Shown one piece after another: positions 9,212-16,524 of a stretch of DNA of 64,000 bases. Numbering within the stretch: the stretch's first letter is position 1; each line of letters begins with the position of its first letter. Where the stretch lies: contig JAYOEU010000001.1 of the NCBI GenBank assembly GCA_038116915.1, forward strand, positions 62,001 to 126,000. The letters are read 5' to 3'. The notes under the pieces are model-generated. The model made no database searches and was not told the DNA's origin. It saw nothing but the letters and a program-made list of their open reading frames with translations. The stretch comes from JADHLJ01 sp038116915. GTDB taxonomy: Bacteria; Pseudomonadota; Alphaproteobacteria; Thalassobaculales; Thalassobaculaceae. Both the position numbers and the translations under genes were made by a program.

Positions 9212-9955
9212 GTGTTCCCGTCGGGGGGATTGCCGGAGATGGATAAACCCGAGGACGAAGAGCGGCGAGCAGCCATGCATTCCGCCATTCCTGATCCCGA
9301 TGGGCTTGTCTCCGAAACGGATTCGGATCTGAACACCTTCAAGGACATCTGGTTCAGCGAATTCGCCGAGATTTCCGGAATTTGGTTCTTTGAATTGGAC
9401 GATCAGCTGCGCTTCACTTGGATTTCAAGGAATTTCGAGGCGTACAGCAAATATCCCCGCGACTGGTTTTACGGCAAGACGCGCAAGGAGCTCGGGCCGC
9501 CGGATCTTCCCGACGGTGTATGGGAAATGCATCTGGAAACCCTGCGGCAGCATAAACCGTTCAAAGAGTTCGTGTTCCGCCGGCCCGGGACAAACGGCGA
9601 TCGCTGGATCACCAACAGCGCCGCACCGGTCTTCGACGCGGATGGACGCTTTCGCGGCTACCGCGGCACCGGCGCCGATGTCACCTCGCTGATGCAGGCC
9701 CGCCAGGAAGCGGAACGGAACGCCGAGTTGATCGAGCAGGCGGTCGATGGGATGGACGAGCTGTTCATTCTCTGTGATCCGGACGACCGCATCGTCATGT
9801 TCAATCAGCGGTTCCGGGAAATCAACGCCTCGGTCATCGATCGGGTGCGTCCGGGCATGAGATTCGAGGAATTTGTTCGTTTGATCATCGCTGAGGGACT
9901 GACACCTGAATCCGCGGGCCGGGTGGAGGACTATTTCGAGGAACACATGCGCTAG
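9212..9955 (+). CDS. PAS-domain sensor, N-terminal part of a histidine kinase broken by an in-frame TAG
   Basis: This stretch encodes a PAS domain (about residues 45-150, core ISGIWFFELDDQLRFTWIS), a linker helix, and the first part of a second PAS domain (from about residue 170, DELFILCDPDDRIVMFNQRF). It stops at a TAG (9953-9955) in the middle of that second PAS domain. The same frame stays open immediately after the TAG and reads straight into the rest of the PAS domain and the kinase core ending at 10834. The start is GTG at 9212 behind GAGAGG; an ATG at 9239 is an alternative. On its own this fragment has no catalytic domain. Confidence 0.7.
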   Translation: MFPSGGLPEMDKPEDEERRAAMHSAIPDPDGLVSETDSDLNTFKDIWFSEFAEISGIWFFELDDQLRFTWISRNFEAYSKYPRDWFYGKTRKELGPPDLPDGVWEMHLETLRQHKPFKEFVFRRPGTNGDRWITNSAAPVFDADGRFRGYRGTGADVTSLMQARQEAERNAELIEQAVDGMDELFILCDPDDRIVMFNQRFREINASVIDRVRPGMRFEEFVRLIIAEGLTPESAGRVEDYFEEHMR

Positions 9956-10834
9956 CACCGGTCACCCGGCGGGTCTTTCGTGACCAGACGTGACAACAAC
10001 CGATGGCTGCTGGTTCGCGACCAGCGGACACGCAATGGCGGGACAATTGTGATTTCCGCCGAAATCACCGAGCTTGTTGAGGCCGAACGCAGGTTGCGGG
10101 AGGCGATGGCGGAGGTGCAGTTCGCGAACCGTGCAAAGACCGAATTCCTGGCCAATATAAGCCACGAACTGCGCACGCCGCTCAACTCGATCATCGGCTT
10201 TTCGGAAATCCTGACGAACCAGATGTTCGGCCCCTTGGGGAACGAACGGTATGTCGGCTATGCCGAGAATATCAACACGGCGGGTTCGCACCTGCTTGAT
10301 CTCATCGGCGATATCCTTGATGTTTCGAGAATCGAGGCCGGTGAGATCCATCTGGATGAGGAAGAATTCGAAATCGCTCCCCTGGTCGGCGAGTGCCGCG
10401 CGATCGTCCAGCCGAGGGCATTCGGCGACGGAGTCGTCCTGAATGTGAACATCGCCGAGACGGTCGGACCCATGCGGGCTGATCCGTTGCGCGTGAAGCA
10501 AGTGCTTATCAATCTCATGGCCAATGCGATCAAATATTCCTCCCCTGGCGGCGAGATCGTGGTCTCGGTCGAAGGCGGGGGAGCGGAGCCGACCCGGTTC
10601 TCGGTTCGTGACCAGGGCATCGGGATCGCGAAGGCGGATCTGCCAAAAGTTGTCGAGCCGTTCTTCCAGATACGGGAAACGACGGAAAAGAATGCCACCG
10701 GGACCGGCCTCGGCCTCACCTTAGCCAAGGCTTTTGCGGAACGGCATGGCGGGCGCTTGCTGATCGAAAGCGAATTGGGCGTCGGTACCTGCGTCAGCCT
10801 TGAACTGCCGGCGAGCCGCAATGTCGGCGCGTGA
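9956..10834 (+). CDS. Histidine kinase catalytic part (HisKA-HATPase), continuing the frame after an in-frame TAG
   Basis: It continues the preceding PAS frame without a shift. It contains the end of a PAS domain (NRWLLVRDQRTRNGGTIVIS), the dimerisation/phosphoacceptor H-box FLANISHELRTPLNSIIGF, and the ATPase N-box ANAIKYSS, G1 box DQGIGIAKADL and G2 box GTGLGLTLAKAF. If translated alone, the first usable start would be GTG at 9980, which has only a weak RBS; that product would lack full sensing. No response regulator is adjacent, so this is an orphan cytoplasmic sensor kinase. Whether it is one read-through gene, two proteins, a pseudogene or a sequence error cannot be settled here. Confidence 0.75.
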   Translation, partial: HRSPGGSFVTRRDNNRWLLVRDQRTRNGGTIVISAEITELVEAERRLREAMAEVQFANRAKTEFLANISHELRTPLNSIIGFSEILTNQMFGPLGNERYVGYAENINTAGSHLLDLIGDILDVSRIEAGEIHLDEEEFEIAPLVGECRAIVQPRAFGDGVVLNVNIAETVGPMRADPLRVKQVLINLMANAIKYSSPGGEIVVSVEGGGAEPTRFSVRDQGIGIAKADLPKVVEPFFQIRETTEKNATGTGLGLTLAKAFAERHGGRLLIESELGVGTCVSLELPASRNVGA

Positions 10835-10879
10835 GCGGGCGGTAGCGGCTCGGGTAAGTTTCCTGCTCAGGAGCATGTA

Positions 10880-12136
10880 ATGAGTGTCGTGATCGTCGGC
10901 GCCGGTATCGGCGGGTTGACTCTCGCCTTGAGCCTGCATCGCGCCGGAATCCCCTGCCGGGTGTATGAAGCCGCCCCTGTCATCAAGCCGCTGGGAGTGG
11001 GGATCAATCTCTTGCCCCACGCGATGCGTGAACTCGGCGCCCTCGGACTGGAGCCGGCGATCGCCGCCAGGGGTATCGAAACCCGGGCGGTGACCTTCTA
11101 CAATCGTTTTGGCCAGCACATTTTCACCGAGCCGCGCGGACGCTTCGCCGGCTATGACTGGCCGCAATATTCGATCCACCGCGGTGATCTTCAGGGCGTG
11201 CTTCTCGAGGCGGTTCAATCCCGGCTTGGCCGTGACGCGGTGCTGACCGGACATCGTTTCGTCGGCGCCGAGCAATCGGATGACGGCGTCGTCGCGCGCT
11301 TCGAGAACCCGGAGACCGGCGCCGACCTTCCCCCTGTCACTGGTGAGGTTCTCGTCGGTTGCGACGGCATTCGCTCGGCGGTGCGGGCGATGCTGCATCC
11401 CGATGACGGCCCGCTGGTCTATTCCGGGATCACGATGTGGCGCGGCATCACCCGCTGGAAACCGTTCCTCGGCGGCGCAACCATGGCTTATGCCGGATGG
11501 CTCGAGACCGGCAAGGTGATCTTTTACCCGGTCCGCGACGCGATCGACGAGGCCGGCCGTCAGGCGGTAAACTGGCTTTGTGAGTTTTATACCCCGCCGC
11601 GGGACCCGAGCGGGGATTGGAGCCGGCCTGGCGCGATTGAGGATTTTCTTTGGGCCTGCAAGGACATGCGGTTTGATTGGCTGGACGTGCCGGCTTTCGT
11701 CAAGGCCGCCGATTTCATTCTGGAATATCCGATGGTCGACAAGGATCCGCTCGAACGCTGGAGTTTCGGGCGCATCACCCTTGCCGGCGACGCGGCGCAC
11801 CCGATGTATCCGCGCGGCTCCAACGGCGCGGGCCAGGCGATACTCGACGTGCGGAGCCTGACCGGACATCTGGCGCGGTCCCCTGGGAAACCGGCGGGGG
11901 CCCTGACGGCGTATGAGGCCGACCGGCTGGGACCGACCCGCGATGTCGTCCTGGCGAACCGACGGATTCCGCCGGATGCGATCCTGCGCGAGGTGTTCGA
12001 GCGGACCGGCGACAAGCCGTTCGAGTCCATTGACGCGGTCATCAGCTCCGATGAACTGAAGGATCTGTCGAACCGCTACAAGCAGATCGCGGGTTTCGAG
12101 CGCGACAGTCTGAAGACGAGAGCCAACCTCGCCTGA
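10880..12136 (+). CDS. FAD-dependent monooxygenase (group A aromatic hydroxylase type)
   Basis: A 418-residue flavoprotein with the three fingerprints of class A flavin monooxygenases: VVIVGAGIGGLTLAL (dinucleotide fold, residues 3-17), GCDGIRSAVR (D-G motif, near 165), and LAGDAAHPMYPRGSNGAGQAI (G-D motif, near 300). Family members use NAD(P)H and O2 to hydroxylate aromatic or heteroaromatic acids; salicylate hydroxylase and PhzS are relatives. AGGAG lies eight bases before the ATG. No ring-cleavage genes are next to it, so the substrate is unknown. Confidence 0.88.
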   Translation: MSVVIVGAGIGGLTLALSLHRAGIPCRVYEAAPVIKPLGVGINLLPHAMRELGALGLEPAIAARGIETRAVTFYNRFGQHIFTEPRGRFAGYDWPQYSIHRGDLQGVLLEAVQSRLGRDAVLTGHRFVGAEQSDDGVVARFENPETGADLPPVTGEVLVGCDGIRSAVRAMLHPDDGPLVYSGITMWRGITRWKPFLGGATMAYAGWLETGKVIFYPVRDAIDEAGRQAVNWLCEFYTPPRDPSGDWSRPGAIEDFLWACKDMRFDWLDVPAFVKAADFILEYPMVDKDPLERWSFGRITLAGDAAHPMYPRGSNGAGQAILDVRSLTGHLARSPGKPAGALTAYEADRLGPTRDVVLANRRIPPDAILREVFERTGDKPFESIDAVISSDELKDLSNRYKQIAGFERDSLKTRANLA

Positions 12137-12171
12137 CCTGATGGTGGCGATCCACTGGACGTGGGCGGGCG

Positions 12172-12191
12172 GCCGGGCGAAAGTGCCCGGC
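12172..12191 (+). other. Short GC hairpin between monooxygenase and motor cassette
   Basis: A perfect 7-bp inverted repeat (GCCGGGC / GCCCGGC) with loop GAAAGT lies about 35 bases after the monooxygenase stop and 25 bases before the next ATG. There is no T tract, so a simple intrinsic terminator is not supported. It could slow read-through or cap an mRNA end. Confidence 0.3.
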
Positions 12192-12215
12192 TAGGCTGCC
12201 GAGAGGGATTTGTCG

Positions 12216-12839
12216 ATGGGGTACAACCATCTGCATCTGACACGATTTCTGCTTTTCAACGCTTTGGCGACGGCAATGGCTGTGGCCGCCTATCTGCAGG
12301 GCTGGCTGGACGGCGTCTTCCAGGCGCATCTGAGTGAGCTGTCCGGCCTGATTCTCCTGGTGTTTCTCTACGGGCTCTGCCATTGCGCCGTTAAGGTATG
12401 GCGGCATGGCCGGGAGCTGGCGGATATCGAGGCGGGCAAACCGGATCCGGACGGACTGGCCGGCTCCTATCTCCTGCACGCCCGTGAACGCGGCGATGAC
12501 CGGGGCGGACGAAGCGAGGCCTTGCGGCTTCGGCTGACCGACCGGATCGTCGTGGTGCGGCATGTCGCCGATTCTCTCGTGTTCCTCGGCCTCATCGGCA
12601 CCGTGATCGGCTTCATCCTCGCCCTGTCCGGGATCGATCCCGAGGCGGCGGGCAAGGTCGAAAACGTCAGCGCCATGGTCGCGACCCTGATCAACGGCAT
12701 GTCGGTGGCGCTCTATACGACGCTGGTCGGCGCGGTGTTCTATATCTGGCTGATCATCGACTATCGCATTCTGGTGACCTGCACGGTCGCGCTGATCAGC
12801 GCCTGCCTCGACGAGGGCGAAGGCAATGCGCGGCCTTGA
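12216..12839 (+). CDS. MotA/TolQ/ExbB-family proton channel protein
   Basis: A 207-residue inner-membrane protein with four predicted membrane helices (about residues 8-26, 44-62, 122-142 and 158-180). The last two carry the family signature: LGLIGTVIGFILAL matches the G-L-x-G-T-V-x-G helix of TolQ/ExbB, and ALYTTLVGAVFYIW matches the pore helix with its Thr pair. ATG 12216 is preferred because GAGAGGGA lies seven bases upstream; the TTG at 12210 sits too close. It is the first gene of a three-gene cassette whose members overlap by 14 bases and 1 base. By homology it would form the ion-conducting ring driving its partner. Confidence 0.75.
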   Translation: MGYNHLHLTRFLLFNALATAMAVAAYLQGWLDGVFQAHLSELSGLILLVFLYGLCHCAVKVWRHGRELADIEAGKPDPDGLAGSYLLHARERGDDRGGRSEALRLRLTDRIVVVRHVADSLVFLGLIGTVIGFILALSGIDPEAAGKVENVSAMVATLINGMSVALYTTLVGAVFYIWLIIDYRILVTCTVALISACLDEGEGNARP

Positions 12840-13428
12840 CCATTTGGAAGAGCAGGACAGTTGGGGAACCGTCTTTCGGGACGTGATCCTGCTGGCGCTG
12901 ATCGGGTTCATCGCAATGGTGATCATGTTGCTGCCGCATATTCAGCCGGTGCGGGAGCAGACGGACGAGCACAAGGCGCCCGGCAACGTCATCGTCGAGA
13001 TGCATTGGCCGGCGACAATGCCCTACGACGTGGATCTCTGGGTCAAGGCGCCGGGGGAACTGCCGGTCGGGTTCTGGAACCTCGGGGGACAGACCTTCAA
13101 CCTCCTGCGGGATGATCTCGGCGCCGAGGGCGATGCGACCGAGCGCAATTACGAGGTCTCCTACAGCCGCGGCATTCCGGCGGGCGAATACATCATCAAC
13201 GCCCATATGTACGGCCCGCTTCCGGTTGGCATCGTCATTCCGGTGAACATCGTCGTCAGCGTTAAGCGCCGCTACGAGGATACCGAACAGATCCTGGATA
13301 CCACCGTCGAGCTTCGGCGCCGGGGCCAGGAGGAAACCGCGTTCCGCTTTCGCCTGACCGAGGAAGGCCAATTGGTGCCGGGCAGCGTCAGCACGTTGCG
13401 CAAGCGTCTGGTTACGGGGAGCAAGTAA
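12826..13428 (+). CDS. Single-span envelope protein with ExbD-like helix and YfaP/DUF2135-like outer domain
   Basis: A 200-residue protein: a short cytoplasmic N terminus, one membrane helix (about 19-38), then a beta-rich periplasmic domain. The helix reads FRDVILLALIGFIAMVIMLL. The Asp at position 19 followed by V-x-L sits as in the F-I-D-V-x-L motif of ExbD/TolR, where that Asp carries the proton. The outer domain (about 50-155) has YDVDLWVKAPGE, a GG...DD pair, an acidic E-x-N-Y stretch and IPAGEYIINAHMYG. This is the order of D-x-D-L-x-V-x-x-P-x-G ... P-x-G-x-Y seen in YfaP/DUF2135 proteins rather than a TolR/ExbD fold. The start overlaps the upstream channel gene. Function is inferred as the stator-partner of that channel. 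Confidence 0.65.
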   Translation: MRGLDHLEEQDSWGTVFRDVILLALIGFIAMVIMLLPHIQPVREQTDEHKAPGNVIVEMHWPATMPYDVDLWVKAPGELPVGFWNLGGQTFNLLRDDLGAEGDATERNYEVSYSRGIPAGEYIINAHMYGPLPVGIVIPVNIVVSVKRRYEDTEQILDTTVELRRRGQEETAFRFRLTEEGQLVPGSVSTLRKRLVTGSK

Positions 13429-13946
13429 TGGACGTTCTCTACTATGTCTTCGCCGCCGCCGCGCTGGTTGCCGGCGCGCTTGCCTCCATTGCCATATGGG
13501 CTCCGCGTCCGGCCCGGGTGCGCATGCTCGCGCTCGGCACGGCGGTGCTGTTCCTGCCGCTGGTCTATCTGCAGATCATCGAAGTGCTGAGCAAACCGAA
13601 GCCGGTAAGCTTCGAGTGGTATGAACGCCAAGCCGATGCCGCCCAACTGATCTCGGCGAGCATTGACGAGGGCAGGGCGATCTATCTCTGGCTGCGGCTT
13701 GACGGCGATCCGGAGCCCCGGGCCTATGTGGTGCCTTGGAACGTCCGGCTCGCCGAGAAAATTGAAGACGCGGTCGAGGAGGCCGTGCGGCGCGACTCCA
13801 CCGTGCAGCTTAAAAAGCCTTTCTACCGGCGCAGCTTTGAGGAATGGGGCGACCTGAACGTCGAGATCATCCCGCCTCCCATGCCTCCTCAAAAGCAGCC
13901 GCCGGTGGAGCCGAAGGTCTTCAATCCTCGCGGCAAAAAGGCGTAG
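13428..13946 (+). CDS. Hypothetical membrane protein, third gene of motor cassette
   Basis: A 172-residue protein with two N-terminal membrane helices (about 3-23 and 31-53), then a soluble alpha/beta region (60-145) and a proline-rich tail (PPPMPPQKQPPVEP) near the C terminus. I do not recognise the family. Its ATG shares one base with the stop of the preceding gene (TAATG), so it is almost certainly co-translated with the ExbB-like channel and its partner. A proline-rich extension is reminiscent of TonB/TolA-type spanning segments, but there is no TonB domain and the orientation is not known. Confidence 0.6.
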   Translation: MDVLYYVFAAAALVAGALASIAIWAPRPARVRMLALGTAVLFLPLVYLQIIEVLSKPKPVSFEWYERQADAAQLISASIDEGRAIYLWLRLDGDPEPRAYVVPWNVRLAEKIEDAVEEAVRRDSTVQLKKPFYRRSFEEWGDLNVEIIPPPMPPQKQPPVEPKVFNPRGKKA

Positions 13947-13955
13947 CCGGCGGGA

Positions 13956-14576
13956 TCAGCCGGCCTTCTGCATCTCGCGGACCCTGCCGAAGGCCGGCCG
14001 GCCGAGGCAGGTGTCCAGCCAGCGGCTGATATTCGGATAGGCGGCAAGATCCAGGCGCGCCGTCTTTGCCCAGGACAGAACCGACGCGACGTTCAGATCC
14101 GCGAGGGTGAAACGGCCACCCATCAGCCAGTCCCGACCCGACAGGTGCGCTTCCAGCACCTTGAACGGCCGCTCCAGTTCGGCGAGGCACTCGGCGACGA
14201 TCGCCGGATCCTTCTCGTGTCCCATGATCCCGAGCGAGTGGAACAGGGCCCGCAGAAGCGGCTTTTCGGCTTCGGTCATCGCCCAGAGCGACCATTGCTG
14301 CGCCGTCGCGTCCTCGGCGAGATCCTTCGGCGCGAGGTCGCCGCCGGCCTTCTTGACGATATAGCTGTTGATCGCAAGGGACTCGCACAGCGTCACGCTC
14401 CCGTCGACCAGCGCCGGCACCCGGCCGTTCGGGTTGATCTTCAGGTACTCGGGGGTGTTGGTGTCCTTGCGCATCACGGTTTTCACGTGCTCGTAAGGCA
14501 TGCCGGTCTCTTCCAGCGCCCAAAGACAACGCGCCGCGCGACTGGCGGCGATGCCGTACAAGGTTGGTTTGCTCAT
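13956..14576 (-). CDS. Glutathione S-transferase family protein
   Basis: A 206-residue cytosolic GST. The N-terminal thioredoxin-fold domain (1-78) has LYGIAASRAARCLWALEE with a Ser in the catalytic region, the cis-Pro GRVPALVDG, and the glutathione-binding L-C-E-S-L-A-I pair (E-S motif). The C-terminal helical domain (90-200) has the FTLADLNVASVLSW N-capping motif. It conjugates or isomerises small electrophiles with glutathione; the precise subclass is not assignable. It lies tail to tail with the motor cassette, nine bases apart. Confidence 0.88.
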   Translation of the reverse strand: MSKPTLYGIAASRAARCLWALEETGMPYEHVKTVMRKDTNTPEYLKINPNGRVPALVDGSVTLCESLAINSYIVKKAGGDLAPKDLAEDATAQQWSLWAMTEAEKPLLRALFHSLGIMGHEKDPAIVAECLAELERPFKVLEAHLSGRDWLMGGRFTLADLNVASVLSWAKTARLDLAAYPNISRWLDTCLGRPAFGRVREMQKAG

Positions 14577-14800
14577 GATGGAATAATCCTTCGCGAGGGG
14601 GGAGATGGACTGCAGCGATTCATAGCTGAAATCTGGCGGTTTTCGAGAACAATATTGTCAGGCGCGCCATTCAAGGCCGGCATCTCCGCCGGCTCGGCGC
14701 TGTCGGAATATACGTAGCCGGATTGTGATCGGTCACGATTCACAAAAAATTAACGTTAGAGCAGTATTTCATCGTATTGGACCGACGAATGGGAGTGACG

Positions 14801-14977
14801 ATGTTTTCCGACGTTGCCGCCGCCAACCGAGATGGTCAGTCACGGGCCGAGCGCATGCGGAATATCCAAGCCGCGATGGATACCCGTTCCTAGCAGAACC
14901 TGATCCAGGGAATCCTGGACGAGTTTGACAGCGAGAACACTTTGGAGCGCCGCCGACTTGTAGCGGTGCGCGACTAG
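14801..14977 (+). pseudogene. Short ORF (58 codons) split by an in-frame TAG
   Basis: ATG 14801 follows GGGAG by five bases and opens a 30-codon frame (MFSDVAAANR...) that ends at TAG 14891-14893. The same frame then runs 27 more codons (QNLIQGILDEFDSENTLERR...) to a second TAG at 14975. Both halves have normal codon use and a charged, helix-forming character, as if one small protein of 58 residues had been interrupted. It lies between GST and flagellin. I do not recognise the protein. It may be a decayed gene, a sequence error, or chance. Confidence 0.35.
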
Positions 14978-15063
14978 CCGCCGGTCTGTCCCGACGGCTG
15001 ATCCACGCATTTCAGCAATTTTAACCGAGTCCATCCCCCCGCCATGCCCCGCTTTTAGCGTCG

Positions 15064-15079
15064 TGGCGCGAATTTTGCT
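15064..15079 (+). promoter_or_regulatory. Sigma-54-type promoter upstream of flagellin
   Basis: TGGCGCG-AATT-TTGCT matches the -24/-12 consensus TGGCACG-N4-TTGC with one mismatch and correct GG-to-GC spacing. It ends about 25 bases before the ATG at 15104, and GGAG (15091-15094) lies at the predicted transcript start. Sigma-54 control of flagellin is well known in Caulobacter and related alphaproteobacteria. Confidence 0.6.
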
Positions 15080-15120
15080 GGGAATTCAGAGGAGTATACC
15101 AGCATGGGGGCGCTTTCCTG

Positions 15121-16248
15121 GTGTTTAGTTCGCGTACCAGTCCGGAAACATTGCTTGCGACGCGTGTGTTCACCGCCAATACGGCGGCCACCGCAAATAT
15201 TTATCATAGGGTCGGAACCGGCTTGAAGGTACCTGGAGCCGTCCAGGACGCCTCAAGCTTTTCCATTGCCCAGGGCGTTCGGACCGAGGTCCGGGCGTGG
15301 CAGGCGGTGCGTCAGGGATTGGGCGCCGCGGCCGGGGTCCTCAAGGTGGCGGAGACAGCGGCGACCAATATCTCCGACCTGTTGAACGTGCTCAAAACGA
15401 AATATGTCGAGTATTTCACCGCCGATACCCAGGGCCGGACCATCATTTCCAACGACATCAATGCGATCCTTGATCAGATCGACCAGATGGCCAATCAGTC
15501 CACCTTAAACGGCGTCAATCTGATCAACCGGGACCAGGCGGGCCTCGTGGTAACGCCGCCGCCAGATGCCGGCACAACCTTCACCTTCAACGGGGCCGGC
15601 AGCAACACCCATACTCTGCCCGCCGTCAGCGGTACGGTTTCGCTATCCTTCACCGCGACCGGAAATGGCGGCGGACCGTTGCGGCTGATCTATAACGGTG
15701 TGACACAGGACCAGGAACCGGTGAACCCGCCGGAAAGCGGGACCCTCACCTTTGCATATCCGGCAACGCCCGCAACGTCATTCACTGTCCAGAAAACCGG
15801 ATCCCCGAACACGAACCTGGACTATGTCTTTTTCTTCACGCCCGATGTGACGGGAACCGCCACCGGTGAATTCCGGGTCCTTCGCGACCCGCAAAACAAC
15901 GAGATCGATGTCCAGTTCCGTTCGATGCTGGCGACCGACATGTCGTTGCGCCCGCCCGTTCTTACCAATGTAAGCGCCGCGCTCACGCAGATCGAGGCGG
16001 CGGAAATCGAGGTCAACCAGAACCTCGGCTACTATGGCGCCAAGCTGCGGGCGGTTGAGCAATCCACCGCCAACGCGCTTCGGCAAATGGACGCCAATTC
16101 CGAAGGCCTGGGGAATATCGTTGATGCCGACATCGCGCGGGACTCCGCGAAGCTGACCGCACCGCAGGTCCGCGAGGAGCTTTCGCGAGATGTATTGGGC
16201 TCCATTTCCCGCGGGCGATCCACGATCCTGGGACTGTTCGAAAGCTGA
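15121..16248 (+). CDS. Flagellin
   Basis: A 375-residue flagellin, the filament subunit exported by the flagellar type III system. The conserved N-terminal D0/D1 coiled coil is seen (TGLKVPGAVQDASSFSIAQG, near residues 38-57), then a variable Gly/Thr/Pro-rich middle (residues 145-255), and a C-terminal D1/D0 region with DADIARDSAKLTAPQVREE and a short LGLF-type end. The GTG at 15121 is the first start in this frame and has only GGGGGC as a possible RBS. The much better signals (GGAG then ATG 15104, behind a sigma-54 promoter) sit in another frame. One extra G in the run 15106-15110 would join them, so the annotated N terminus is suspect. A GT41 glycosyltransferase lies 1.4 kb downstream. Confidence 0.85.
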   Translation: MFSSRTSPETLLATRVFTANTAATANIYHRVGTGLKVPGAVQDASSFSIAQGVRTEVRAWQAVRQGLGAAAGVLKVAETAATNISDLLNVLKTKYVEYFTADTQGRTIISNDINAILDQIDQMANQSTLNGVNLINRDQAGLVVTPPPDAGTTFTFNGAGSNTHTLPAVSGTVSLSFTATGNGGGPLRLIYNGVTQDQEPVNPPESGTLTFAYPATPATSFTVQKTGSPNTNLDYVFFFTPDVTGTATGEFRVLRDPQNNEIDVQFRSMLATDMSLRPPVLTNVSAALTQIEAAEIEVNQNLGYYGAKLRAVEQSTANALRQMDANSEGLGNIVDADIARDSAKLTAPQVREELSRDVLGSISRGRSTILGLFES

Positions 16249-16269
16249 ACCGTTCGGTTGCCATCCGAC

Positions 16270-16304
16270 AAAAAAATGGCCCCGTAACCTATTGATTACG
16301 GGGC
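16270..16304 (-). terminator. Intrinsic terminator for the LysR gene
   Basis: On the minus strand a perfect 9-bp stem (GCCCCGTAA / TTACGGGGC, 16279-16304, 8-base loop) is followed after two bases by seven T residues. This suits transcription leaving the LysR gene at 16525. The hairpin also lies 30 bases after the flagellin stop but lacks a T tract on the plus strand. Confidence 0.65.
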
Positions 16305-16324
16305 AAAGTGCTCAGGGAGGCTTC

Positions 16325-16354
16325 ACGTCTGGGAGACGTGGGGCCCGGAGGCCC
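16325..16354. other. Two adjacent GC hairpins downstream of flagellin and LysR
   Basis: CACGTCT/AGACGTG (7-bp stem, GGG loop) starts at about 16324. It is directly followed by GGGCC/GGCCC (5-bp stem, CGGA loop) at 16341-16354. With the terminator at 16270-16304 they make three hairpins in 85 bases between convergent genes. The rest of the 276-base gap shows no gene. Confidence 0.35.
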
Positions 16355-16524
16355 TCGATCCAGGCGGGGGCGCCTGGAGATCTTGTTGCGTCGCAACAAT
16401 CATCTCCCCTAGATAGGACCGCGACTCGCTCACCACCATGCCCAAAAAGGCAATTCCGCCATGCGATTTTTGCATGGCTGAAAAGGGCGGGGCCGATGCG
16501 GGGACGTCGGAGGCCGATGCGTCG

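Larger units (their letters stand above)
14577..15120. other. Gene-poor 544-bp stretch with regulatory signals and a broken short ORF
   Basis: Between the GST start and the flagellin the only candidate genes are the split ORF at 14801-14977 and the flagellin leader. An imperfect dyad TGTGA (14724-14728) and TCACA (14740-14744) lies upstream of the short ORF and could be a regulator site serving it or the GST gene. A sigma-54-type promoter lies at 15064-15079. No RNA gene is recognised. Confidence 0.5.

Noticed and set aside
9953..14893. Genome-wide recoding of TAG as a sense codon
   Set aside because: Many intact genes here end with TAG at the expected family length (for example at 8305-8307, 9142-9144, 13944-13946 and 50255-50257), so TAG works as a normal stop.
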